Assembly (NCBI GenBank): GCA_037444075.1 | Contig: JBBIND010000099.1 | Location: 1-10,048 of the forward strand | Length of the DNA: 10,048 nt | Direction of reading: 5' to 3' | Origin: JBBIND01 sp037444075 | Lineage (GTDB): Bacteria > Acidobacteriota > Terriglobia > Bryobacterales > Bryobacteraceae | Shown: one piece after another, positions 1-6,749 of the stretch | Layout of the letters: the number at the start of each line of letters is the position of its first letter | How positions within the stretch are numbered: the first letter of the stretch is position 1 | The notes under the pieces: generated by a model | Seen by the model: the letters and a program-made list of their open reading frames with translations, nothing else | The model's database searches: none | What the model was told of the DNA's origin: nothing | Made by a program: the position numbers and the translations under genes

Positions 1-367
1 TGCCGGGGATGTCCAGCACGCTGGTCGTGGGGGAACGCATGGGTTTCGTCTGGCGGTTGCCCGGGTCGGGCAGGCGCACACCATCCACTACGAAGGTGTA
101 GCCGTAAAGCTCGGGCGCCAGCGGTCCCACCGTCAGGCTCCAGAGGCCCTTCTCATCCTTGACGAGGTCGAGCGGGCTGCCCGGGATTTCTCCCACCACC
201 CGCACCTGCTTGGAATCCGGAGCGCGAAGCCGGAAAGTTACGCGCCCGTCATCGTGGATTTCCGGGGAGACCGGCGGAGCCTCCCGCACCGGCGCCTGTG
301 CAAAAAGCGGCGCCAGCCCCAGACTCAGCATGGCCGCGACGGCAGCCGTCATCTTCAGTAGTTCCAT
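1..367 (-). CDS. Exported esterase-like protein, N-terminal part (cut by window edge)
   Basis: This is the first 122 codons of a gene that runs off the left edge. Residues 1-25 form a signal peptide (hydrophobic stretch AAVAAMLSLGLAPLFAQA), so export is likely. Residues about 32-120 resemble the immunoglobulin-like early-set domain that precedes the hydrolase domain in enterochelin-esterase-type proteins and some carbohydrate-active enzymes. The tell-tale phrases are VTFRLRAPDSKQV, KDEKGLWSLTVGPL, ELYGYTFVVDGV and LPDPGN. The catalytic alpha/beta-hydrolase part would lie outside the window, so the esterase role is inference and a glycosidase is possible. The ATG at 365-367 is preceded by a GTGAGGA ribosome site. 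The gene follows the PPC-domain gene by 21 bases on the same strand, which suggests co-transcription. Confidence 0.75.
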   Translation of the reverse strand, partial: MELLKMTAAVAAMLSLGLAPLFAQAPVREAPPVSPEIHDDGRVTFRLRAPDSKQVRVVGEIPGSPLDLVKDEKGLWSLTVGPLAPELYGYTFVVDGVRLPDPGNRQTKPMRSPTTSVLDIPG

Positions 368-388
368 GGTGTCCTCACTTTTCGGGCA

Positions 389-937
389 TTAACGATAGGT
401 CTTGTCGTCCACGCGGCTGAGATCGACGTCATCGCGAAAGACGCCGATGGTCACAATCGCGAACGTAAAGACGTTGGTTCCGGGCTCCAGGTGACCCCCG
501 AAAGCTTTTTCTTCGTTGGTCAGCGTCAGATGCGCGTGGACGCGCCCGCCGATGATGTAGCCGTTCATGCTGACGATGTCGGCGGGAGCGGTCGGGTCTT
601 TGACGAAGATGTTCTTCGAGGGGAACGTGCGGTTGCTCACTGAGTGCACATGGTAGTTGCGCACGCTCCCGGCGCCGGCCAGAATCACCGCATGGCGGAT
701 CTTGTGCTCAGTCACCATCTTCTCGAGACCTTCCAGCAAGTCCGCCTGGTACTTGAAGCGCAGCACCAGGATGCGGTCAAACTGCCCGCTGATGGCGTAC
801 ACCTCCGGCACGGCGTCGCTGTTGGGCTTGGAATCCTCGGCGGGCGTGGTGGGTTTGACCACTTCCGTTCTGGTTTGCTGGGCGCTTCCGGTTGTTCCCA
901 TCGTCATAAGCAATAAAACTGGTAGCAGGAATCTCAT
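389..937 (-). CDS. Exported PPC/DUF296-domain protein
   Basis: The 182-residue protein begins with a clear signal peptide (MRFLLPVLLLMTMGTTGSA, likely cut before QQ). After a low-complexity linker (residues 22-45) comes one PPC domain (DUF296, residues about 47-168). Its signature is visible: AVILAGAGSV at 83-92, GRVHAHLTL at 131-139 and FGGHLEPGTNVFTFAIVTI at 146-164. His134, His136 and His149 match the family's conserved histidines, which are thought to bind a metal in the bacterial and archaeal single-domain members. Plant AHL proteins use the same domain to form trimers, but there is no AT-hook here. The biochemical role of bacterial members is not established, so none is assigned. The start is supported by GGAGG at 944-948, six bases before the ATG. 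It lies between an exported RraA-like gene and an exported esterase-like gene. Confidence 0.85.
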   Translation of the reverse strand: MRFLLPVLLLMTMGTTGSAQQTRTEVVKPTTPAEDSKPNSDAVPEVYAISGQFDRILVLRFKYQADLLEGLEKMVTEHKIRHAVILAGAGSVRNYHVHSVSNRTFPSKNIFVKDPTAPADIVSMNGYIIGGRVHAHLTLTNEEKAFGGHLEPGTNVFTFAIVTIGVFRDDVDLSRVDDKTYR

Positions 938-1032
938 CCCGCGCCTCCGTTCTCAGCCCTATCCTGGCGCGCGGGCGCATGGCTGCCTTCTATGAGGACT
1001 CCACGGCGCCCCTGCGTGCGGCGGCTGTTGTT

Positions 1033-1048
1033 CCTGGGTAGCGCCAGG
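1033..1048 (-). terminator. Small inverted repeat just after the rraA-like stop codon
   Basis: CCTGG (1033-1037) and CCAGG (1044-1048) form a 5-bp stem with a 6-base loop directly after the stop codon of the RraA-like gene. No T-run follows in the direction of transcription, so termination is weakly supported. The rest of the 112-base gap to the PPC gene shows no clear promoter. Confidence 0.2.
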
Positions 1049-1049
1049 C

Positions 1050-1901
1050 TCACTTCACTGTGATGTCCAGCGGCCTTCCCAGTTTCTCGTAAAGTTTGCG
1101 GCGTCCCGCCTTATCGCCCTGGACAATATCGTGGGCGATCTTGAGGACGTCCTCCATCTTCTCGCGCGGCACCACCACGACCCCGTCACCGTCGGCGACG
1201 ACGATATCTCCGGGCCGCACGAGCGCGCCGCCCACCACCACCGGGACGTTGATCGAACCGGCCTCGATGCGTCCGGGCCGCGTGCCGCCGCCCTGATACT
1301 TCGAGTACACAGGGATCTTCTGCAAGATCAACTCGTCAGTGTCACGGCAGTTGCCGTTGGTCACCACGCCGGTCATGCCTCGGGAATACCAGTTCAAGGC
1401 GTTGTTGGAACCGATGAAACCCGTGTTTTCGATGCCCTGCGCGTCGATCACCACGGCGTGCCCGGGCCGTATGATCTGCGCGAAGGTCTCCGGCGCGTAA
1501 GTGCGGTACCAGTGGCTGTGCCACTTCTTGAAATCCTCGTAAGGCATCTGCGTGGGCGCGGGCTTGTTCGTAGGCAGGTACTGATAGGTGATGGCGACAC
1601 CGTAAAACCGGTGGGCCGCTTTCTCCGTGTTGTCACGCCACAGCGGCCGGATCGTTTTGTCCATGATGCCGCGGTCCTGCAATCCGACGGCTTGCAGGGC
1701 GTCCAGCACATCCGTCGTGCGCAGTCCTTCGAATCGCTTGACGACGGGCATGGGGTCTTCGTCGGCGAGCGCCTGATAGGGGTAGAGAATGGCGCCCCTC
1801 CGCAACTCGTCAGGCGTGAACGTACGCGGCTGGTCCTGCGCCGGCAGGATGGCAAGGCACAGGAAGAAGATCAGCAGGGGAACAAGCAAGTTGTTTCTCA
1901 C
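1050..1901 (-). CDS. Exported RraA-like family protein
   Basis: With the chosen GTG start the protein has 283 residues. Residues 1-21 are a signal peptide (LLVPLLIFFLCLAILPA, cut before QDQ). The remainder is an RraA/HMG-aldolase-like fold: TTDVLDALQAVG at 62-73, RPGHAVVIDA at 145-154, then SRGMTGVVTNGNCRDTDEL at 173-191 and ALVRPGDIVVADGDGVVVVP at 226-245. Arg186-Asp187 is the RD pair used for substrate and metal binding by class II pyruvate aldolases of this superfamily. True RraA, which inhibits RNase E, is cytoplasmic and about 160 residues long. An exported, longer protein is therefore unlikely to regulate RNase, and a periplasmic lyase or aldolase is the better guess. An upstream in-frame GTG at 1935-1937 is less likely than this start, because AAAGGAG sits five bases before the chosen one. 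Confidence 0.85.
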   Translation of the reverse strand: MRNNLLVPLLIFFLCLAILPAQDQPRTFTPDELRRGAILYPYQALADEDPMPVVKRFEGLRTTDVLDALQAVGLQDRGIMDKTIRPLWRDNTEKAAHRFYGVAITYQYLPTNKPAPTQMPYEDFKKWHSHWYRTYAPETFAQIIRPGHAVVIDAQGIENTGFIGSNNALNWYSRGMTGVVTNGNCRDTDELILQKIPVYSKYQGGGTRPGRIEAGSINVPVVVGGALVRPGDIVVADGDGVVVVPREKMEDVLKIAHDIVQGDKAGRRKLYEKLGRPLDITVK

Positions 1902-2007
1902 CGGGACTCCTTTCGCGATCAGGACTACATTTATCACAGGCGCGGTGTTGCCTTTGCGGACTCGCCGTGTTCTTTACTTTCGCCCCGGCCGGGCCGAGCG
2001 TGCTAGC
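1902..2007. promoter_or_regulatory. Divergent promoter region between the rraA-like gene and trpC
   Basis: This 106-base gap must hold the start signals for both the leftward exported-protein genes and the rightward trp operon. Candidate elements are weak. On the plus strand TTGCCT (1948-1953) is followed 19 bases later by TTTACT (1973-1978). On the minus strand TGATAAA (about 1930-1936) could serve as a -10. There is no run of Trp codons in a short leader frame, no clear terminator/antiterminator pair and no T-box motif, so attenuation of the usual kinds is not visible. A repressor operator cannot be recognised by eye. Confidence 0.35.
1907..1913 (-). promoter_or_regulatory. Ribosome binding site that fixes the rraA-like GTG start
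   Basis: AAAGGAG on the minus strand lies five bases upstream of GTG 1899-1901. This favours the internal GTG, which puts the signal peptide at the very N-terminus, over the upstream GTG at 1935-1937. Confidence 0.75.
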
Positions 2008-2808
2008 ATGTCTTTTCCCCTTATGCAGCAAGCGATTCCCGACATCCTGGCGAGGATTGTCGCCGCCAAACGCGAGGAGGTGAGCCGCGTTTCAGAAGAC
2101 GTAAGCCGTCTGGAACGCGCGGCGCAAGAAAGGCTGAGCGCCCGGCGCGGCTTCCGCGCATCGCTCGAGCGGAATTCGCCTGCGATCATAGCGGAAGTCA
2201 AGCGCGCCTCGCCCAGCAAAGGCGTGCTCAAGGAGGATTTTGACCCGGTGCGCATCGCCGCGGCGTACCATCGCGGCGGCGCGGCAGCGCTCTCCGTGCT
2301 CACGGACGGGCCCTTTTTCCAGGGGAGCCTGGCGGATCTTGAAGCGGCTCGAGCGGAAGTCCCGCTGCCTGTCCTGCGCAAAGATTTTGTCCTGGAGGAG
2401 TGCCAGGTGGTGGAATCGGCGGCGCACGGCGCTGACGCCATCCTGTTGATTGCCGCCCTGCTCAACGCTCAGGAACTGAGACGCCTGCGGGAGGCTGCCG
2501 CGCGGTGGCGCCTGGCAGCGCTGGTCGAAGTCCACGACGAACGGGAGTTGGACATCGCGCTCGATTCCGGCGCAGACCTCATCGGCGTGAACAACCGCAA
2601 CCTGCGCACGTTCGAGGTCACGCTCGAGACATCCCTGCGCCTCGCCGAACGCATGCCCGGCGGCGTGCTGAAGGTCAGCGAAAGCGGCATTGGCTCGGCG
2701 GAGGATATCCGCCGGCTCCAGCAAGCCGGGTTCCGCGCCTTCCTGGTGGGCGAACACCTGATGCGTGCGCCGGATATGGCACAAGCCCTGGGAATGCTGC
2801 TGGCATGA
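2008..2808 (+). CDS. trpC: Indole-3-glycerol-phosphate synthase
   Basis: This enzyme closes the ring of carboxyphenylamino-deoxyribulose phosphate to give indole-3-glycerol phosphate in tryptophan synthesis. The 266-residue protein is a single TIM barrel of usual length, not fused to TrpF. The catalytic set is complete: Lys65 in EVKRASPSKG, Lys125 in LRKDF, Glu174 in LVEVH, Asn195 in GVNNRNL and Glu225 in SESGI. The phosphate-binding end FLVGEHLM is at 245-252. The start is uncertain between ATG 2008 and ATG 2023, since neither has a strong ribosome site. The frame stays open further upstream, but that stretch overlaps the divergent promoter region and the oppositely oriented RraA-like gene, so I do not use it. 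The stop overlaps the trpF start (ATGA). It is the first gene of the seven-gene operon. Confidence 0.96.
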   Translation: MSFPLMQQAIPDILARIVAAKREEVSRVSEDVSRLERAAQERLSARRGFRASLERNSPAIIAEVKRASPSKGVLKEDFDPVRIAAAYHRGGAAALSVLTDGPFFQGSLADLEAARAEVPLPVLRKDFVLEECQVVESAAHGADAILLIAALLNAQELRRLREAAARWRLAALVEVHDERELDIALDSGADLIGVNNRNLRTFEVTLETSLRLAERMPGGVLKVSESGIGSAEDIRRLQQAGFRAFLVGEHLMRAPDMAQALGMLLA

Positions 2809-3404
2809 TGGTCAAAATCTGCGGCATCACGAACCCGGAGGATGCTCTTGCCGCCGTGCGCGAAGGGGCTTCGGCCCTCGGCTTCAACTTCTATCCCAAG
2901 AGTCCCCGCTACGTATCCATGGACGACGCTTCCGGTCTTGTCGATGCCCTGCCGCCGGAAGTGCTCAAGGTAGGCGTTTTTGTCAACGCCGAGCCGGACG
3001 GCATCCTTGCAACCATGACGTCGCTCGGCCTCGATGTGGCGCAGATTCACGGCGATGCGCACGCGCCGCAAGGCGTGCGAGTCTGGCGAGCGGTATCCGT
3101 CGACGAGAGCTTTGACGTGCTGTCCCTTGAAGCCCTTGCCGGAGAGGCTTTTCTGCTGGATGCCCCCGCGGGCGCGGTCTATGGCGGAACAGGCCGCACT
3201 TTCGACTGGACCCTGGCCGCCGGCGCAACGCGCCGAATCATTCTTGCCGGTGGACTGGACGCCACCAACGTCCGGCAGGCTATCCAGGCAGCTAAGCCAT
3301 GGGGTGTCGATGCCTGTTCGCGCCTCGAAAAAGCGCCCGGCCGGAAGGACCATGCTAAGATGGCAGCATTCCTCGAGGCGGCGCTCTCGGAAGGCCCATG
3401 CTAA
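2805..3404 (+). CDS. trpF: Phosphoribosylanthranilate isomerase
   Basis: It isomerises phosphoribosylanthranilate to the substrate of TrpC. The 199-residue protein has the family length and motifs: VKICGIT with catalytic Cys6, GFNFYPKSPRYV at 26-37, LLDAPAGAVYGGTGRTFDW at 117-135 with catalytic Asp119, and ILAGGL at 146-151. One departure stands out. The usual D-x-S-S-G-V-E near the phosphate site reads DACSRLE (169-175) here, so Arg173 replaces Gly. The following PGRKD is normal. Two adjacent ATGs (2805 and 2808) are possible starts, and 2805 gives the ATGA overlap with trpC. The 3' end overlaps trpB by seven bases. Confidence 0.95.
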   Translation: MMVKICGITNPEDALAAVREGASALGFNFYPKSPRYVSMDDASGLVDALPPEVLKVGVFVNAEPDGILATMTSLGLDVAQIHGDAHAPQGVRVWRAVSVDESFDVLSLEALAGEAFLLDAPAGAVYGGTGRTFDWTLAAGATRRIILAGGLDATNVRQAIQAAKPWGVDACSRLEKAPGRKDHAKMAAFLEAALSEGPC

Positions 3405-4609
3405 GTACTCAACCTGATTCAGGCGGGCACTTTGGCCCGTACGGCGGACGCTACGTCCCTGAGGTACTGATGTCCCCGCTCCAGGAGTTAGAGCAAGCTT
3501 ACCTCGAAGCCCGCCAGGACCAGGCCTTCCACACGGAACTAAGTGAGCTGCTAAAGACTTACGCCGGACGCCCGACGCCGCTCTACCGCGCGCGGCGGCT
3601 CTCGGAAGAGCTCGGCGGAGCCCGGCTGTATTTCAAGCGCGAAGACTTACTCCACACGGGCGCCCACAAGATCAACAACTGCCTGGGGCAGGTTTTGCTC
3701 GCCCGCCGCATGGGCAAGCGCCGCATCATCGCTGAAACGGGAGCCGGACAGCACGGCGTGGCCACCGCCACGGTCAGCGCCCTGTTCGGGATGGAGTGCG
3801 TGGTCTACATGGGCGAGGAAGACATGGAGCGCCAGCGCCTGAATGTCTTCCGCATGCGCATGCTGGGCGCTGAAGTGGTTGGGGTGGCGTCAGGCAGCCG
3901 CACGTTGAAGGACGCCATCAGCGAAGCCATGCGCGACTGGGTGACGAACATTGCCACGACGCATTACTTGCTTGGCTCGGCGCTCGGTGCGCACCCCTAT
4001 CCGCAGATGGTGAGGGATTTCCAGCGGGTCATCGGTGAAGAGGCCCGCGCGCAAATCCTGGAAGCGGAAGGCCGCCTTCCGCACACCATCTTTGCCTGTG
4101 TGGGAGGAGGCAGCAACGCGATTGGCATCTTCCACGCATTTCTGGCGGACACGGAAGTGCGCCTGGTGGGCATAGAAGCCGGCGGCACGGGATCTCAACT
4201 GGGCCATCACGCGGCCCGTTTTTCCGGCGGCTCCCCCGGCGTGCTGCACGGTTCCTACAGCTACCTGCTTCAAAACGAGGACGGGCAGGTGGCCCTGACG
4301 CACTCGGTGTCGGCGGGTTTGGATTACGCCATGATTGGCCCGGAGCACGCCTGGCTTCATGACACGGGCCGCGCAGCCTACGGCTCCGTCGACGACGACG
4401 AGGCGTTGAAGGCGGCCCGCCTGTTGGCCAGCCGTGAAGGGCTCCTTCCGGCGCTGGAATCAGCCCACGCCGCCGCCGAAGCGCTGCGCCGCGCGCCTGC
4501 CGCGACCGGGGAGATCTTTCTGGTGAATCTCTCGGGCCGAGGGGACAAGGACATCGACATCTACCGCAGCCGCTTCTCCGAACTGGAAGGACGACATGCC
4601 GGCGACTAG
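3398..4609 (+). CDS. trpB: Tryptophan synthase beta chain
   Basis: The beta subunit condenses indole with serine using pyridoxal phosphate and forms the alpha2-beta2 complex with the neighbouring TrpA. The 403-residue protein is of normal TrpB1 length. It starts with the typical GGHFGPYGGRYVPE. PLP is bound by Lys91 in HTGAHKINN. ETGAGQHGVATAT (the indole and serine region) and the phosphate loop GGGSNAIG are intact, as is the C-terminal LSGRGDKD. The ATG lies within the end of trpF (7-base overlap), and the stop lies 14 bases inside trpA. This argues for tight translational coupling of the two subunits. Confidence 0.97.
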   Translation: MLSTQPDSGGHFGPYGGRYVPEVLMSPLQELEQAYLEARQDQAFHTELSELLKTYAGRPTPLYRARRLSEELGGARLYFKREDLLHTGAHKINNCLGQVLLARRMGKRRIIAETGAGQHGVATATVSALFGMECVVYMGEEDMERQRLNVFRMRMLGAEVVGVASGSRTLKDAISEAMRDWVTNIATTHYLLGSALGAHPYPQMVRDFQRVIGEEARAQILEAEGRLPHTIFACVGGGSNAIGIFHAFLADTEVRLVGIEAGGTGSQLGHHAARFSGGSPGVLHGSYSYLLQNEDGQVALTHSVSAGLDYAMIGPEHAWLHDTGRAAYGSVDDDEALKAARLLASREGLLPALESAHAAAEALRRAPAATGEIFLVNLSGRGDKDIDIYRSRFSELEGRHAGD

Positions 4610-5411
4610 AATCAGCGGCCTGTTTGACCGCCTCAAGCTCGAGCGCCGTGCGGCCCTCATCGCTTACCTGACTGCGGGCGACCCGGACCTGAGCCGGACG
4701 CCTTCGCTGGTGGAAGCTCTGGAAGCCGGAGGCGCGGACCTCATCGAACTCGGCATGCCGTTCTCGGACCCGGTGGCGGACGGACCCGTTATTCAGCGCG
4801 CCTCGGAGAGAGCCTTGCGCGCGGGCGCCACGCTGCACGGCGTGCTGGAGACGGCCGAGGCCATCCGCCGGCGCTCGGAGATTCCGCTGCTCCTGTTCAC
4901 CTACCTCAACCCCGTGCTGCGTTACGGTTTTGAGAAACTGGCGCGCGACGCCGCTGCCTGCGGCCTCGATGGCGTCCTTCTGACGGACCTCAGCGCCGAC
5001 GAGGCGGAGAGCTACGTCGAAATCATGCACTCCAGCGGCCTGGACACAGTGTTTCTCGCCGCCCCCACAAGCACGCCGGAACGCCTTCGCCTGATCGCAA
5101 GCCGTACCAGCGGTTTTCTCTACCTGGTTTCGCGCACCGGTGTCACCGGAGAGAGCGAGAGCCTGTCCGATGCCGTAGCGCCCCTGGTAAGGGCCGCGCG
5201 TGAGGCGACGCCGTTGCCTCTGGCAGTGGGCTTCGGCATATCGCGTCCCGAGCAGGCGCGCGAGGTGGCCCGGTCCGCGGATGCGGTTGTGGTCGGCAGC
5301 GCCTTTGTCCGAATGATCGAACAGGCTGAAGGCAGCCCTGGACTCGAGGGCAGGTTGCGGGACTTTGCACGGCAACTCCGCAACGCCATCTCATCCGAGG
5401 ACGGAGCATGA
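4596..5411 (+). CDS. trpA: Tryptophan synthase alpha chain
   Basis: The alpha subunit cleaves indole-3-glycerol phosphate to indole, which is channelled to TrpB. The 271-residue TIM barrel carries both catalytic acids: Glu51 in LIELGMPFSDP and Asp62 in DPVADGPVIQ. Also visible are LLFTYLNPVLRYG, the loop region LTDLSADEAE, VSRTGVTGE, and the phosphate-binding AVGFGIS and DAVVVGSA. The start ATG is preceded by GGAAGGA inside trpB, so the 14-base overlap looks genuine. The stop codon overlaps the chorismate mutase start (ATGA). Confidence 0.97.
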   Translation: MPATRISGLFDRLKLERRAALIAYLTAGDPDLSRTPSLVEALEAGGADLIELGMPFSDPVADGPVIQRASERALRAGATLHGVLETAEAIRRRSEIPLLLFTYLNPVLRYGFEKLARDAAACGLDGVLLTDLSADEAESYVEIMHSSGLDTVFLAAPTSTPERLRLIASRTSGFLYLVSRTGVTGESESLSDAVAPLVRAAREATPLPLAVGFGISRPEQAREVARSADAVVVGSAFVRMIEQAEGSPGLEGRLRDFARQLRNAISSEDGA

Positions 5412-5725
5412 ATCACGAAGAGGCCATCAGCATCCTGGCCAGTTGCCGCCAGCGTATCGACGAAGTAGACCGCAAATTGCTGCGGCTGCTGAACGATCGC
5501 ACGCGCATCGTCGGGGAGATTGCCTCGGTCAAAGAGCGGATGGCTATGCCCATTTACGAGCCCAAGCGGGAGGACGAAATCTACCGCAACGTGGCGGAGC
5601 ACAATGCAGGTCCCCTGCCGGAAGATTCGGCGCGGCGGATCTTCGAACGGATCATAGACGAAATGCGGCACCTGCAGCGCCTGCGCAAAGAGGGCGCGGC
5701 CGCGGGTGACCGGGGAGAGAGCTGA
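5408..5725 (+). CDS. aroQ: Chorismate mutase, monofunctional AroQ class
   Basis: This enzyme converts chorismate to prephenate, the branch point to tyrosine and phenylalanine. The 105-residue all-helical protein covers just one AroQ domain. Aligned without gaps to the E. coli P-protein mutase domain over its N-terminal part, all the active-site residues are present: Arg14, Arg31, Lys42, Arg54, Glu55 and a Gln at position 90. There is no signal peptide, so it acts in the cytoplasm and is not the secreted AroQ-gamma type. There is no prephenate dehydratase or DAHP synthase domain attached, although the DAHP synthase gene begins four bases later. A good ribosome site (GAGGACGGAG) precedes the ATG within trpA. 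The symbol aroQ is used here for the mutase class; the same symbol is sometimes used for type II dehydroquinase. Confidence 0.93.
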   Translation: MNHEEAISILASCRQRIDEVDRKLLRLLNDRTRIVGEIASVKERMAMPIYEPKREDEIYRNVAEHNAGPLPEDSARRIFERIIDEMRHLQRLRKEGAAAGDRGES

Positions 5726-5729
5726 AGTC

Positions 5730-6743
5730 ATGTTGGTCGTTATGCAGGAAGGCGCCTCAGAGGCGCAGATTCAGGCGGTCATTGATCGTCTCGTGGGCAT
5801 GGGCTTTACCGTCCACCGTTCCACCGGAGTCATCCATACGGTTCTGGGCGGGGTTGGCCCGGTTGAGAATTTCGACGTTGCCGAATTCGAAATTCTGGAT
5901 GGCGTCAAGGAATGCCACCGGATTGTGTCTCCTTACAAGCTGGTCAGCCGCAGCTTCCGTCCGGAAGGCACGGTGATCAAGGTGGGCAAGGTGGAGATCG
6001 GCGGCAGCCGCGTCGTGGTGATGGCCGGCCCTTGCGCCGTGGAGAACCGGGACCAGATCATGCGCTCGGCGGAAAAAGTGGCCGGCGCGGGCGCGGTGGT
6101 GCTGCGCGGAGGCGGGTTCAAACCTAGAAGTTCGCCTTACAGTTTCCAGGGACTTGGCGAACAAGGGCTGGAACTGCTGCGCGAGGCCGCGGACAGCCAC
6201 GGTCTGTTGGTCATCAGCGAGGTGATGGACCACACGCAAATCCCGGTGGTGGCCCAATACGCCGACATCCTGCAGATTGGCGCGCGCAACATGCAGAATT
6301 TCAACCTGCTCAAGGAAGTTGGCAAGCTGACGAAGCCCGTGCTGTTGAAACGCGGCATCGCCGCCACCATTGAGGAGTTGCTGCTGTCCGCGGAGTACAT
6401 CATGGCGGGCGGCAACTACGACGTGATGCTTTGCGAGCGCGGCATCCGCACCTACGAAAGCGCCACGCGCAACACCATGGACATCTCCGCCATCCCGGTA
6501 GTGCAGAAGCTCTCGCATCTGCCTATCCTGGCTGATCCTTCGCACGGCACCGGACGCCGCGACAAGGTGGCTCCGATGGCGCGGGCGGCGCTTGCGGCAG
6601 GCGCCGACGGGCTCGTGATCGAAGTGCATCCGGACCCGGACCACGCGCTGAGTGACGGAGCCCAATCCCTCTGGCCGGAGCAGTTCAGCGCATTGATGGA
6701 CCAGTTGCGGATCATCGTCCCGGCGGTCAACCGCACCCTCTGA
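5730..6743 (+). CDS. aroF: 3-deoxy-7-phosphoheptulonate (DAHP) synthase, type I-beta
   Basis: It makes DAHP from phosphoenolpyruvate and erythrose 4-phosphate, the first step of the shikimate pathway. From ATG 5730 the protein has 337 residues. Residues 1 to about 70 form the ferredoxin-like regulatory domain (VVMQEGASEAQIQAVIDRL, GFTVHRSTGVIHTVLG) that mediates feedback inhibition, mainly by tyrosine, in Thermotoga-type enzymes. The barrel follows with AGPCAVE, KPRSSPYSFQGLG, ADPSHGTGRRD and VIEVHPDP. The four metal ligands fall at Cys102, His272, Glu298 and Asp309, the same numbers I recall for the Thermotoga maritima enzyme. This strongly supports the ATG over an upstream GTG at 5706 that would overlap the mutase gene. 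Feedback by tyrosine fits the downstream tyrA but is inferred. Confidence 0.95.
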   Translation: MLVVMQEGASEAQIQAVIDRLVGMGFTVHRSTGVIHTVLGGVGPVENFDVAEFEILDGVKECHRIVSPYKLVSRSFRPEGTVIKVGKVEIGGSRVVVMAGPCAVENRDQIMRSAEKVAGAGAVVLRGGGFKPRSSPYSFQGLGEQGLELLREAADSHGLLVISEVMDHTQIPVVAQYADILQIGARNMQNFNLLKEVGKLTKPVLLKRGIAATIEELLLSAEYIMAGGNYDVMLCERGIRTYESATRNTMDISAIPVVQKLSHLPILADPSHGTGRRDKVAPMARAALAAGADGLVIEVHPDPDHALSDGAQSLWPEQFSALMDQLRIIVPAVNRTL

Positions 6744-6749
6744 GTGACC

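Noticed and set aside
1131..2006. 291-codon plus-strand open frame opposite the RraA-like gene
   Set aside because: The product is His/Arg/Val-rich without domain signals, whereas the minus-strand frame has a signal peptide, ribosome site and family motifs.
1789..2007. Upstream extension of trpC by 73 codons
   Set aside because: It would overlap the oppositely oriented RraA-like gene and the divergent promoter region, and TrpC proteins of normal length begin near 2008.
1902..2007. Trp attenuator or T-box upstream of trpC
   Set aside because: No leader frame with clustered TGG codons, no terminator hairpin with T-run and no T-box-type motif is present.
4029..5375. 448-codon open frame on the minus strand across trpB and trpA
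   Set aside because: It is antisense to two intact, fully recognisable enzymes. Its product is Arg/Gly/Pro-rich with no domain, as expected for the opposite strand of GC-rich codons.
5757..6665. 302-codon open frame on the minus strand across the DAHP synthase gene
   Set aside because: It is a His/Arg/Ala-rich shadow of a gene whose catalytic residues are all in place on the other strand.
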